DNA of 24,277 bases, from positions 13,801-38,077 of the IMG/VR virus record IMGVR_UViG_3300029309_000009; one strand, given 5' to 3'. Position numbers and translations under genes: made by a program. Below the pieces are notes generated by a model. That model searched no databases. It saw only the letters and a list, made by a program, of their open reading frames with translations, and had not been told where the DNA came from. Positions 1 to 7,036 of the stretch are shown here, piece by piece. This stretch comes from a virus. The first letter of the stretch is position 1. Each line of letters starts with the position of its first letter.

Positions 1-83
1 GTCAGATTAGACTTATTTTCTAATATAGAAATAACCCTCCTGCAATGGTTTGTCAGTTTAAAGTTCGGGCGATTATCCTCCAT
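1..83 (-). CDS. Partial hypothetical gene running off the left edge
   Basis: An open frame starts at ATG 83 with MEDNRPNFKLTNHC and stays open to base 1, giving at least 27 codons. It follows the stop of the coiled-coil gene (88-90) by a few bases, as elsewhere in this packed array. There is no clear ribosome-binding site before the ATG, so the start is uncertain. No family is recognisable. It does not resemble the missing C-terminal half of the DNA polymerase, which should carry a YxDTD-type motif near its start. Confidence 0.4.
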   Translation of the reverse strand, partial: MEDNRPNFKLTNHCRRVISILENKSNL

Positions 84-87
84 AGGT

Positions 88-267
88 TTACAACTCATTG
101 ACAAACCAATCACCTTTGAGTTTAAGTGTTTCTTGTAATTCTCTAATTGCTTTAAACATTTTTGCATTATTGCTATTTTGTTCTGTTAGATAATCTAAGT
201 CCAACTCTAATCCTTTTACTTTATTCTCTAATTTTTCTATTTTAATTAGTAATCCTTCTACATTCAT
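88..267 (-). CDS. Small coiled-coil protein
   Basis: A 59-residue frame, MNVEGLLIKIEKLENKVKGL to ...WFVNEL. GGTGAT lies just before the ATG, matching the motif used by many genes here. The first 50 residues show regular hydrophobic heptad spacing (L, I, L, V, L, L, L), so a helical coiled coil is likely. The stop of the preceding gene overlaps its ATG (ATGA). Its function is unknown; a small oligomerising accessory or structural protein is possible. Confidence 0.6.
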   Translation of the reverse strand: MNVEGLLIKIEKLENKVKGLELDLDYLTEQNSNNAKMFKAIRELQETLKLKGDWFVNEL

Positions 268-395
268 ATTATCACCGTTACTATTGTTAAGATGGTTGCT
301 ATGTTTACAATATTTACCATCATTAATATCTTATTTGATTTTGCTATCATAGCCAGCAATTCTTCTAACAACTCATTTGTCTTATCCATCATCAT
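264..395 (-). CDS. Tiny predicted membrane protein
   Basis: A 43-residue frame beginning with three consecutive ATG codons (395, 392, 389). The first half is helical (DKTNELLEELLAMIAKSNKI). The second half is a continuous hydrophobic stretch rich in V, I, L, A and T that reaches the C terminus and could form one membrane helix. It overlaps the next start by ATGA. The exact start among the three ATGs cannot be decided. No family is recognised. Confidence 0.5.
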   Translation of the reverse strand: MMMDKTNELLEELLAMIAKSNKILMMVNIVNIATILTIVTVII

Positions 396-552
396 TATTA
401 TTCACTTCCAATAAATCGGCAATGTCTATAATCTTAGCATTGCGCTTTAAGTTATTCATCATCTGAAATAACTCCTTTACTTCTTGTAAAGTGGTTTCCC
501 AAGTTTCTTCTGTATCATACGATACTTCTACTGTTACATATTTTTTATTCAT
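382..552 (-). CDS. Small hypothetical protein
   Basis: A 56-residue frame, MNKKYVTVEVSYDTEETWE to ...LLEVNNNDDG. The ribosome-binding site is strong (GGAGG, 9 bases before the ATG). Its start overlaps the stop of the upstream membrane-protein gene (ATGA), indicating translational coupling. A beta-strand-like N terminus is followed by a helical, acidic C-terminal half. No known family is recognised. Confidence 0.6.
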   Translation of the reverse strand: MNKKYVTVEVSYDTEETWETTLQEVKELFQMMNNLKRNAKIIDIADLLEVNNNDDG

Positions 553-809
553 GCTGTTTCCTCCAATGAAAAGAAATTCAGTATTACTCCTAATGCTACT
601 AAGACAGGTAAAATTGTCATAATAAAAATGAAGTAAATTAAATTCACTCCGAACTGAATTGTATTATATTTAATATGGCCCTTTCTAAATAATACTCTTA
701 GTCCCAAAGGTAGGAAAAATGTTAGATATAATAAAATTCCAAATATATAGACTAGCAATTCTCCTGTCGGTAATTCTAATATATTTTCTAGTATATTTGA
801 TTTAATCAT
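549..809 (-). CDS. Small two-helix membrane protein
   Basis: An 86-residue protein with two long hydrophobic segments, at about residues 18-40 and 53-80, separated by a short basic loop (RVLFRKGHIKYN). The positive loop suggests that both termini face outside or that the loop is cytoplasmic. Its ATG overlaps the stop of the polymerase gene (ATGA), and the ribosome-binding site AAGGAG lies inside the polymerase coding end, so the two genes are co-translated. It carries no polymerase motif, so it is not the missing part of the enzyme. Function unknown. Confidence 0.65.
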   Translation of the reverse strand: MIKSNILENILELPTGELLVYIFGILLYLTFFLPLGLRVLFRKGHIKYNTIQFGVNLIYFIFIMTILPVLVALGVILNFFSLEETA

Positions 810-2533
810 ATTTTCATCTCCTTTGCTTTGAATGCTGCACTTCTTATTGCTTCTCTAGCACTAGCAGTAATGCTTTCTGCTAAAGTTACATTTGACCAAC
901 CGAATCCTGTAAAAGCCAAAATGCCATAAAATGAAGCCATCAATCTTTTTACAGCCATTTGGTTATTATGCCACTTTGCATATTCAGATTCATCGCCTTG
1001 ATTTTTAGCCTCTTTCATTCTTGTTTTATATTGATTCCTTAATTCTTTCAATTCTAAAACTGCCTTTGGTAATAGTCCCAATTTATCGGTTTTAAAATAA
1101 ACCATATCTTTCTTATCACATATGCTGAAATCCTTTGGAGTTGCTAGATTAGCAGCAAAAGAAGTAGGGGTATCGCTGACAGTTTCAAATGAAATATTTC
1201 TAGCCAATATCATTGAAGGATATAGGCCAGCAAAATCAAATGCTGCTACTCCCTTATGTAATCCATTAGTGTTTTCGCTTAATGGATTATAGACCATCGC
1301 ACCTTGATATGACAGACTCTCTTTACAGGATTTACAAATTTTTGATTTCTTGTCATTTATAGTCCCACAACTATTACACTTTTTGTCTTTAGGTCTAAAT
1401 CCTGTTGGGGCTTTCCAAGAAGCATTTCGCATAAAATATACTCCTCCCATATGACTTGCATAAAAGCAAGAATCGAATGGGGCAACTAGTAGCCTTTGAA
1501 GCGCAATAATGGCTTCGCTACAAAAGTTAGTTTCGTCTATTTCTACCATTAGTTCTACATCTATCAAAGCATATTTCAGATAAGTCTCTGTATCTTCTAG
1601 CCAAGCCTTACGATAAAATTCATTTGGGTCGGGAAACTTCTCAGATTCTAATTTGTTTTTTCCTAGAATAGTTTCTGAAATATAATTTAAACTTAAAGAA
1701 GGTAAGGTTCCTCTTTGAGAATCATTCCATTGTCTTTCAAATGCCAAATCTAAATTTAAGCAAATCCTTCCTCCAATTGGTTGTGATATAGGAGAAAATC
1801 CCTCCTCCAATTTAGAAAAAGAATAGCCGTTCTTAGTTTCTTTAACATCTGAAACTGTTGCATATGGAGATAGTCTTAAAGGATTAATACCTAATGCACA
1901 GCATCTATCAATAAGTTTAGGCAAATCGAACTTTAGACCAAACCAAGCAATTAGCATATCGGGGTCTTTGTCTATCATAGTATTAATGAAATGTTCAAGC
2001 ATCGCTTTTTCATTAGCAAATACATGAAGATTAATTTCATCAGAATCTAATTTCGTTTCTTCTGTTATATTAGGAAACCACACCCATTGGGTATATTCCA
2101 AATCATAATTATCATACGCTACAATAGTAGTAATACAATCATGATATTCTCCGCCTTGTTGCCATTCCATATCCCAATACCATTTACGCATATCGTATTC
2201 CGGAAGTTCCGTCAAGTTATCAATTGCATATCTATGATGGTATTTTACATCTGCTTCCCAAGTCTGCTTGAACAAATCTTTTGCTTTTTTTACATCTTCT
2301 GCATTTTCTACATAAACTCTTTTTAGTTTCTCTCCCTGTAAATTTACCCAATCTCCATTTTCATATTCAAACTCTCTTTCTATATATTTAGAAGGATTAT
2401 ATTTTTTTATTTCTTTATGTTCCTCCTTCACATAAAAATATGGGCGAAAGGGTTTGAACTCTCTTTTCAATTCTCCGTTTTCTCTCCAACTAAGATAAAT
2501 ACTTTTATTGTCACAAAATTTTGATATTATCAT
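806..2533 (-). CDS. polB: Family B DNA polymerase, large fragment lacking motif C
   Basis: This is the replicative family B polymerase, N-terminal and partial palm portion, 575 residues. The 3'-5' exonuclease motifs are visible: Exo I with D121 and E123 (WDMEW), Exo II around D203 (WFGLKFDLP) and Exo III Y321-D325 (YALID). A Cys4 zinc ribbon (C386, C389, C400, C403) precedes the polymerase domain. Motif A is DFAGLYPS (D433-S440) and motif B is KRLMASFYG (K529-G537). The protein stops about 38 residues after motif B, just where motif C (YxDTDS, the second metal-binding aspartates), the rest of the palm and the thumb should follow. Full-length relatives are usually 750-900 residues. The PCNA gene is immediately upstream. 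A separate small subunit carrying motif C is expected, as in the split PolB of Methanothermobacter. The fold and family are certain; the split is seen directly, but how it is completed is inference. Confidence 0.93.
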   Translation of the reverse strand: MIISKFCDNKSIYLSWRENGELKREFKPFRPYFYVKEEHKEIKKYNPSKYIEREFEYENGDWVNLQGEKLKRVYVENAEDVKKAKDLFKQTWEADVKYHHRYAIDNLTELPEYDMRKWYWDMEWQQGGEYHDCITTIVAYDNYDLEYTQWVWFPNITEETKLDSDEINLHVFANEKAMLEHFINTMIDKDPDMLIAWFGLKFDLPKLIDRCCALGINPLRLSPYATVSDVKETKNGYSFSKLEEGFSPISQPIGGRICLNLDLAFERQWNDSQRGTLPSLSLNYISETILGKNKLESEKFPDPNEFYRKAWLEDTETYLKYALIDVELMVEIDETNFCSEAIIALQRLLVAPFDSCFYASHMGGVYFMRNASWKAPTGFRPKDKKCNSCGTINDKKSKICKSCKESLSYQGAMVYNPLSENTNGLHKGVAAFDFAGLYPSMILARNISFETVSDTPTSFAANLATPKDFSICDKKDMVYFKTDKLGLLPKAVLELKELRNQYKTRMKEAKNQGDESEYAKWHNNQMAVKRLMASFYGILAFTGFGWSNVTLAESITASAREAIRSAAFKAKEMKI

Positions 2534-2537
2534 CCTA

Positions 2538-3278
2538 TCAACTCACATGAGGCGCACGTATTAATTTTCTATCTTCTCCAATCAAAAGTAGGGGGAAATC
2601 ATCTTTTGCATAAAAATTAATTTTACCTTTGAAAAATTTATGCAGTGGCCCCGACCATTCTACTGTTGCTTCTTCTCCTATTTTATTAGAGACAGACATG
2701 ACTTCCTCATATTTGTTAGAATTTGAAGTTCTACTACTAATAATAATTTCATCTCCACAATCTAAACGATAAACTCCGCTTTTTATTAATTCACAAAGAC
2801 CCATTGTATTTTTGAAAACATTTGAATCTAATGTAAAACAAGATTCAAATTTAGAACTTCCAAACATAAACAGAGTTTGTGGTTCTTCTTCATATTCTAT
2901 ATGTTTTAACATTCCTCTAATCCTAGTAATAGCATTCATATTAGAATGAGAAACTATTCTAGGTAAGACTACCTTTTGATTTTCACAGGAAACTGTTAGA
3001 ACATCCTCTCCTAAAAATGTGGCTTCGCCATTAAATTTCTTTAGGAAAGAAGTTAAAGTTTTGGCATCTAAAATAAACTCTCCACTTTCTGAACCCTCAA
3101 CGGGTATAGAAATAGTCAAGGAAAGAGCAGAATCAGCATTCCATAATTCTAACGTATTATTAACCAATATCAAATATACGCAATCATCTAAACTTCCGTT
3201 AGAGATGCCATATTTGCCCTTACCTTGAATATCTTCAAGAGCCTTCTCCATAATTTTACTATCAACATTAAACTTCAT
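2538..3278 (-). CDS. pcn: PCNA-like sliding clamp
   Basis: At 246 residues this has the length of archaeal/eukaryotic PCNA, the ring that tethers polymerase, ligase and other partners to DNA. Supporting features are an N terminus of the clamp type (MKFNVDSKIMEKALEDI), alternating beta-strand and helix pattern in two similar halves, and a C terminus of the form KINFYAKDDFPLLLIGE...LIRAPHV, matching the PCNA ending with its YPL and (I/A)PR-type strand. Sequence similarity is otherwise weak, as is common for viral clamps. It sits directly between the RecA-like ATPase and the polymerase, with an ATGA overlap at its start. The RFC genes in the same window and the PIP box on RFC-L support the assignment. 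Confidence 0.78.
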   Translation of the reverse strand: MKFNVDSKIMEKALEDIQGKGKYGISNGSLDDCVYLILVNNTLELWNADSALSLTISIPVEGSESGEFILDAKTLTSFLKKFNGEATFLGEDVLTVSCENQKVVLPRIVSHSNMNAITRIRGMLKHIEYEEEPQTLFMFGSSKFESCFTLDSNVFKNTMGLCELIKSGVYRLDCGDEIIISSRTSNSNKYEEVMSVSNKIGEEATVEWSGPLHKFFKGKINFYAKDDFPLLLIGEDRKLIRAPHVS

Positions 3279-4114
3279 ATTTTACCCTCTTGTAATTCCG
3301 GAACTCCGTTCCACTTAATATTAGGAGGCTTTCCTTCTCTAACAGTCCAAACCTTTCCTACTAAATTTCCATTAGTTCTACTACCAACTAGTTCTGCCAA
3401 GAAATGTAATTCTCCTTTTATCTTTTTCTTATAGCAATGAATTTCTTGTTCTAATTTTCCACCCCAATCACGCCATGCAGGAATCATTCCTACCGGAGAA
3501 TTGTCTTGATACTTTTCAGTTTCGTGGGTAATGTAAATAACGTCACAATTCAAATGGTATATTGTTTCTAACAAATGGTAGAAAGTTTTGTTTCTAGGGC
3601 CATATTGATAGGGCATCATTTTCGTAACTATTGTTGGATTAGGATTCACTTTGTAGATACATTTGTCATACCAAGAATCCACACCATCCATAACGAAAAT
3701 TGGTTTTTCTCCTTCGTCTAATTTTCCCCTAACATACTTTACAAAAGCATGAGAATTTTCCTCACTTTGCTTAATATCAATTACATTGTCTTTGTCTAAA
3801 ACAATCGGACAATAAACCTCAATATTTTCTGAAGCATCATGACATTCAAACCAAGTAGATTCTACTCCTCTATCCCAATCTAAAACGTATATTTTTCTAT
3901 CGGGAAAATCCAACGCTATTCCAGTTTTTCCTGTTTTGGGTTCTCCCCAAATACCTAATACCATTCTAGCCTTTCTAGACTTTCTTTTGCTTTCAATATA
4001 CTTGGCAAACGATGAATTAAATTCATCCTGTTTTTTTCCGAATATACTTTTCTTTTTTTCTTCTGCGTCTGTTATTGCTTTTTGCATTAATTTATTGTTG
4101 CTTGTAATTGCCAT
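3275..4114 (-). CDS. RecA-like ATPase, Sak4-type single-strand annealing/recombination protein
   Basis: A single RecA/AAA core protein. The Walker A motif is GEPKTGKT near residue 58. The strand YVLDWDRG follows, and FVMDGVDSW fits Walker B. VIYITHE is a sensor-like strand. This is the pattern of phage nucleotide-binding proteins of the Sak4/AAA_24 type, short RecA/RadA relatives that act in recombination-dependent replication together with an SSB. A lysine-rich N terminus (about 50 residues) precedes the core. I place the start at ATG 4114 because AGGTGG lies 5 bases before it; an upstream in-frame GTG at 4123 is possible. It is next to PCNA. The exact subfamily is inferred. Confidence 0.72.
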   Translation of the reverse strand: MAITSNNKLMQKAITDAEEKKKSIFGKKQDEFNSSFAKYIESKRKSRKARMVLGIWGEPKTGKTGIALDFPDRKIYVLDWDRGVESTWFECHDASENIEVYCPIVLDKDNVIDIKQSEENSHAFVKYVRGKLDEGEKPIFVMDGVDSWYDKCIYKVNPNPTIVTKMMPYQYGPRNKTFYHLLETIYHLNCDVIYITHETEKYQDNSPVGMIPAWRDWGGKLEQEIHCYKKKIKGELHFLAELVGSRTNGNLVGKVWTVREGKPPNIKWNGVPELQEGKI

Positions 4115-4355
4115 ACTTACCACCTATCTCATATCTACTAATATCTATTTCTTGACCTCTAAATTTAGTCCAAATACTTAGAATGTTTTCTGCCATATAT
4201 TTATCGCAAACAAATCTAATTTCTTTATCTCTATAATGTAGTTTAAGCATTATTCCTTCTTCACTTTGTCTCCATGTAATAAAGTCCACATTGGCTATAT
4301 CTGCCAAATAACTACCGGACTTTAGAACATATCTTTCATCTATTAATTCATTCAT
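4092..4355 (-). CDS. Hypothetical protein before the recombinase gene
   Basis: An 87-residue protein starting MNELIDERYVLKSGSY, preceded by AGAGG about 7 bases upstream. It overlaps the recombinase gene. The predicted pattern is mixed alpha/beta with a central strand pair (GIMLKLHYRDKEIRFVC). It is the first gene after a hairpin followed by seven T on the coding strand, so it may need its own transcription start or depend on read-through. No family recognised. Confidence 0.6.
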   Translation of the reverse strand: MNELIDERYVLKSGSYLADIANVDFITWRQSEEGIMLKLHYRDKEIRFVCDKYMAENILSIWTKFRGQEIDISRYEIGGKYGNYKQQ

Positions 4356-4367
4356 TTAAATTCCTCT

Positions 4368-4392
4368 AAAAAAATATGGGCCTCGCACCCAT
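4368..4392 (-). terminator. Hairpin followed by T7 (intrinsic-terminator-like)
   Basis: On the minus strand ATGGG-TGCGAGG-CCCAT forms a 5-bp stem with a 7-base loop and is followed at once by ATTTTTTT (A run at 4368-4374 on the plus strand). Archaeal termination mainly needs the T-run, so this is a plausible stop between the ssDNA-binding gene and the recombinase/PCNA/polymerase block. Confidence 0.5.
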
Positions 4393-4435
4393 TTGAATGT
4401 CAATTTCCCCACAAGTCACATTTACCTTGCACAAG

Positions 4436-4457
4436 ACTAATCTCCCTAGAGATTAGT
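4436..4457 (-). terminator. Perfect 9-bp hairpin just after the 404-residue gene
   Basis: ACTAATCTC-TAGG-GAGATTAGT on the minus strand is a perfect 9-bp stem with a 4-base loop, beginning 8 bases after the stop codon at 4465. No T-run follows directly. It could protect the upstream mRNA end, form part of a bipartite terminator with the second hairpin at 4376-4392, or mark a processing site. Confidence 0.5.
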
Positions 4458-4464
4458 TAGAGTT

Positions 4465-5679
4465 TCAAACAAACCAATCATCATCAGTTTCTTCTGCTTG
4501 CTCAATTTCTATTGGCGAACCAACTTTTTCTACAACCAAAAGGCCGGATACGTTTATAGTTACGGGTTCCGCACCTTCTTCGGTAATTCTTTGAGAAGTT
4601 CTACCAATAACAATTATGTTACTTCCTATTCCAAAATCAATATTGATATGTTCGGGAATCCAGCAAGTTGTCATATTGCTTCCAGCATCATAATCAAATT
4701 CAGCATTTAAATCGGTAATATTGAGAACCCTGTTTCCGTTTGAAAACGGAGACATATTCATATTACAGACAGTTCCATCGGTTATTACATATCTTTCTTT
4801 TACAGGAAGCATGGATAGGTTTCCGTGTTGTCTATCAATATCAACTAACTCTACTACCTTACTATCGAAAACACTTGTAATGATTTCAATAAAGTCATAG
4901 TTTGACATGTCTCTATATTCTGAACTTTCAGGGTCTAGGCTATCGTTCATAACTAAACTAGAAAGAGTTACATCAGTATATCCATAAATGTCATCCGAGT
5001 TTTCATTTTTAATGACAGACATATGTAAAAACTCAAAACAGTTTGGAGAGAAATCAAGACAGCCATCTTTCTTATAACTAAAGAAATACGGTTTCATTTC
5101 TGTGCTTTCTCCTACCATTCCATAGAAAACTCCTGTTCTTCTAAATTCTTTAGAAGGTAGGGGTTTTCCAAAGTTTCTGTTCTTTCCACCGTTAGGATAA
5201 GTATCAACAGAATCTAGAGGTATAATCATACTTCCATCTATTTCTTCTGCACCTTCCGGTAGGTTTTTCACTATGCGCTCTTGATATTCTCCACGCATTA
5301 CTCTCAATATTTTCCAGCCGCCATCTGTTTCTTCAGCAGTGGCAATCATGGTTGCTTCTAAGGCTGCATCGGGATTTCTAGCAAATTCCTCTTTTGCTTT
5401 ATTCCTATTCCAAACCATAGTATCTCTAGGTGATTCTAGAGACACAAAGAAACCAAATGCCTTCTTAGACAATTGGTTATTTCCTGTGTTTGGATTGGTC
5501 TTTTGTCTTCGGCTTTGCGCTACATGGCTACGCCAAAGTCCAAGACCAAGAGGGTTGTCTATTTCTACCCCATTCTCCTTGCAAATATCTTCATATTTGG
5601 TAAGTCCTTCCTCCGGACTTAGACCAAGAAGATTTGCGCCTTGTTCTATTTCGTTCTTCAATTTTTCATTCATTTTCAT
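4465..5679 (-). CDS. Putative ssDNA-binding (RPA-like) protein with acidic C-terminal tip
   Basis: A 404-residue protein between RFC small subunit and the recombinase. The C-terminal third looks like an OB-fold: beta-rich runs (ILNITDLNAEFDYDAG, SNIIVIGRTSQ, VTINVSGLLVVEKVG) followed by an acidic tail ending EETDDDWFV. Acidic tails with a terminal aromatic are typical of single-stranded DNA-binding proteins, where they recruit partners. The N-terminal part contains a helical segment (LLGLSPEEGLTKYEDICKE) and a region of unclear fold. A replication fork encoded this fully would need an SSB, and no other candidate is seen. The assignment rests on context and the tail rather than a diagnostic motif. 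The ribosome-binding site GGAGG precedes two nearby ATGs (5679, 5673). Confidence 0.45.
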   Translation of the reverse strand: MKMNEKLKNEIEQGANLLGLSPEEGLTKYEDICKENGVEIDNPLGLGLWRSHVAQSRRQKTNPNTGNNQLSKKAFGFFVSLESPRDTMVWNRNKAKEEFARNPDAALEATMIATAEETDGGWKILRVMRGEYQERIVKNLPEGAEEIDGSMIIPLDSVDTYPNGGKNRNFGKPLPSKEFRRTGVFYGMVGESTEMKPYFFSYKKDGCLDFSPNCFEFLHMSVIKNENSDDIYGYTDVTLSSLVMNDSLDPESSEYRDMSNYDFIEIITSVFDSKVVELVDIDRQHGNLSMLPVKERYVITDGTVCNMNMSPFSNGNRVLNITDLNAEFDYDAGSNMTTCWIPEHINIDFGIGSNIIVIGRTSQRITEEGAEPVTINVSGLLVVEKVGSPIEIEQAEETDDDWFV

Positions 5680-5689
5680 TTTCCTCCTT

Positions 5690-6601
5690 TCACATTAGTT
5701 GTCCTACCATCCAAGAGACCAATACTCTTGGGGTCATGGTAGTGGACCGATATTCGCTTTCTCCTATTACTCTCAAAAATTTGTATTTCATATTGTTATC
5801 TAAAGTTGCACTGATAACTACATCATGTAAAGATACACAAATGTCTTTGACGGTTCTTCCGTCATAGAGTAAATTGTGTAGTGTAGTTAGAACGTCTGTA
5901 TTTTTATTTATTATGTTATTTACTATATCTTCATATTCTTGTAGTCCTTCTTGAACTTGCACATTGAGGGGTCTATTAGATGAAATCGCTGCTTGCAATT
6001 CGGTTATTGCCCTCCTTAAATCACCACCATATACACCTATAAAGCCCTGCATTTCAGTTTTGGAAGGTCTATTGGGTATGTTTTCTTTTTCTAGTATGTC
6101 GAATAGTATTGATTCGACTACCGATAAAGATAGGGGCTTAAAGTGATAATTTGCACACCTACTTTGTAGGGCAAAAATAATTTTAGTTCTATCATTACAA
6201 GTAATAATGAATCTAACATTTTCAGAATATCTCTCCATTATTCTTTTTAAAGAGTTTTGAGCATCATTAGTCATCCCTCCCATTTCGTCTAATAGTATTA
6301 TTCTAAATGGAACATCTCCCAGTTTTCCACTTTGAGCAATTTCTTTAATTCTAGTTCTAACTGTCTCTAATCTCCTATCATCAGAAGCGTTAATTTCAAA
6401 GAAATTATCTAGTGCGTTTTCTCCTAGTAGCGTTTTTGCTAGGGCTAAACCTGCTGCGGTTTTTCCTGTTCCGGAAGAACCATAAAATAATACGTTAGGC
6501 ATATTTCTTAGTTCTACCCAATTCTCCGCATCCATTACAAAATGTTCTTGTCCTTTTATCCCACTTAGTAGAGAGGGCCTATATTTTTCACTCCATAGCA
6601 T
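5690..6601 (-). CDS. rfcS: Replication factor C small subunit (clamp loader ATPase)
   Basis: A 303-residue AAA+ ATPase that opens and loads PCNA. The start is diagnostic: MLWSEKYRP. Walker A is GSSGTGKT (41-48), followed by the RFC box EINASDDR, Walker B IILLDEMGG (about 101-109), sensor 1 ITCN (about 133-136) and the arginine-finger motif SRC at 147-149 that reaches into the neighbouring subunit. The usual DEAD-type Walker B is changed after DE. The lid and a helical collar domain follow. Length is slightly below the usual 315-330. The RFC-large-like gene is two genes upstream, so a complete loader could be virus-encoded. Confidence 0.95.
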   Translation of the reverse strand: MLWSEKYRPSLLSGIKGQEHFVMDAENWVELRNMPNVLFYGSSGTGKTAAGLALAKTLLGENALDNFFEINASDDRRLETVRTRIKEIAQSGKLGDVPFRIILLDEMGGMTNDAQNSLKRIMERYSENVRFIITCNDRTKIIFALQSRCANYHFKPLSLSVVESILFDILEKENIPNRPSKTEMQGFIGVYGGDLRRAITELQAAISSNRPLNVQVQEGLQEYEDIVNNIINKNTDVLTTLHNLLYDGRTVKDICVSLHDVVISATLDNNMKYKFLRVIGESEYRSTTMTPRVLVSWMVGQLM

Positions 6602-6804
6602 TATAATCTCTCCAACTTGGATTCTATTTGTGCTATTAACTTATACACGATTTCGCTTAACCAACCATGAGGTTCTTCAATATCAACATCTCCTATATTA
6701 CCTAAAATATCAGTAATATAACCTTCTGCTCTATTAGCCCACTCAAGTAGTTGTTCTAGTTGTTCGGCTTCGTATGCTTTTTCTTTTAATTCATCACTTT
6801 TCAT
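6601..6804 (-). CDS. Small helical hypothetical protein
   Basis: A 67-residue acidic, helix-rich protein (MKSDELKEKAYEAEQLEQ...). The ribosome-binding site GGAGG lies 8 bases before the ATG, and the start overlaps the end of the winged-helix gene. It is translated directly ahead of RFC small subunit, whose ATG overlaps its stop region. No family recognised. Confidence 0.6.
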   Translation of the reverse strand: MKSDELKEKAYEAEQLEQLLEWANRAEGYITDILGNIGDVDIEEPHGWLSEIVYKLIAQIESKLERL

Positions 6805-7036
6805 TTTTAATCCTCCAATATCTTATTCTTTTTTCCTTCCAAGTTCTACCCTGTATCTCTACCTTTTCGTATTTAGCAGGATGGTGGCATAGAAGTCCAG
6901 CCACTTGTCTATATGTTGGTATATTTTTAAATCCTAAATCTAATAATTCATCATATATTTCTCTTGTAGAGAGAGTCCTATTATCTTCTAAAATTTTTGT
7001 CATTAGTTCTAAACATCTTCCTGTATTTTCACCCAT
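6794..7036 (-). CDS. Small winged-helix DNA-binding protein
   Basis: About 80 residues. The segment TREIYDELLDLGFKNIPTYR followed by QVAGLLCHHPAKYEKVEI and RYWRIK reads as helix-turn-helix plus a beta wing, a fold common among small phage and archaeal transcription regulators. The ATG at 7036 overlaps the stop of the RFC-large-like gene; an upstream in-frame GTG at 7045 is an alternative start. It is embedded between the two clamp-loader genes, so it could regulate the replication block, but the target is unknown. Confidence 0.5.
   Translation of the reverse strand: MGENTGRCLELMTKILEDNRTLSTREIYDELLDLGFKNIPTYRQVAGLLCHHPAKYEKVEIQGRTWKEKRIRYWRIKNEK

Noticed and set aside
806-860. Split intein at the end of the polymerase fragment
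   Set aside because: The protein stops directly after AAFKAKEMKI with no Cys/Ser-starting intein extension.
4376-4457. Possible tRNA (TTCAAAT T-loop-like string and hairpins in a gap of tRNA size)
   Set aside because: No 7-bp acceptor stem or consistent T-stem can be formed; the two hairpins and T-run fit termination better.
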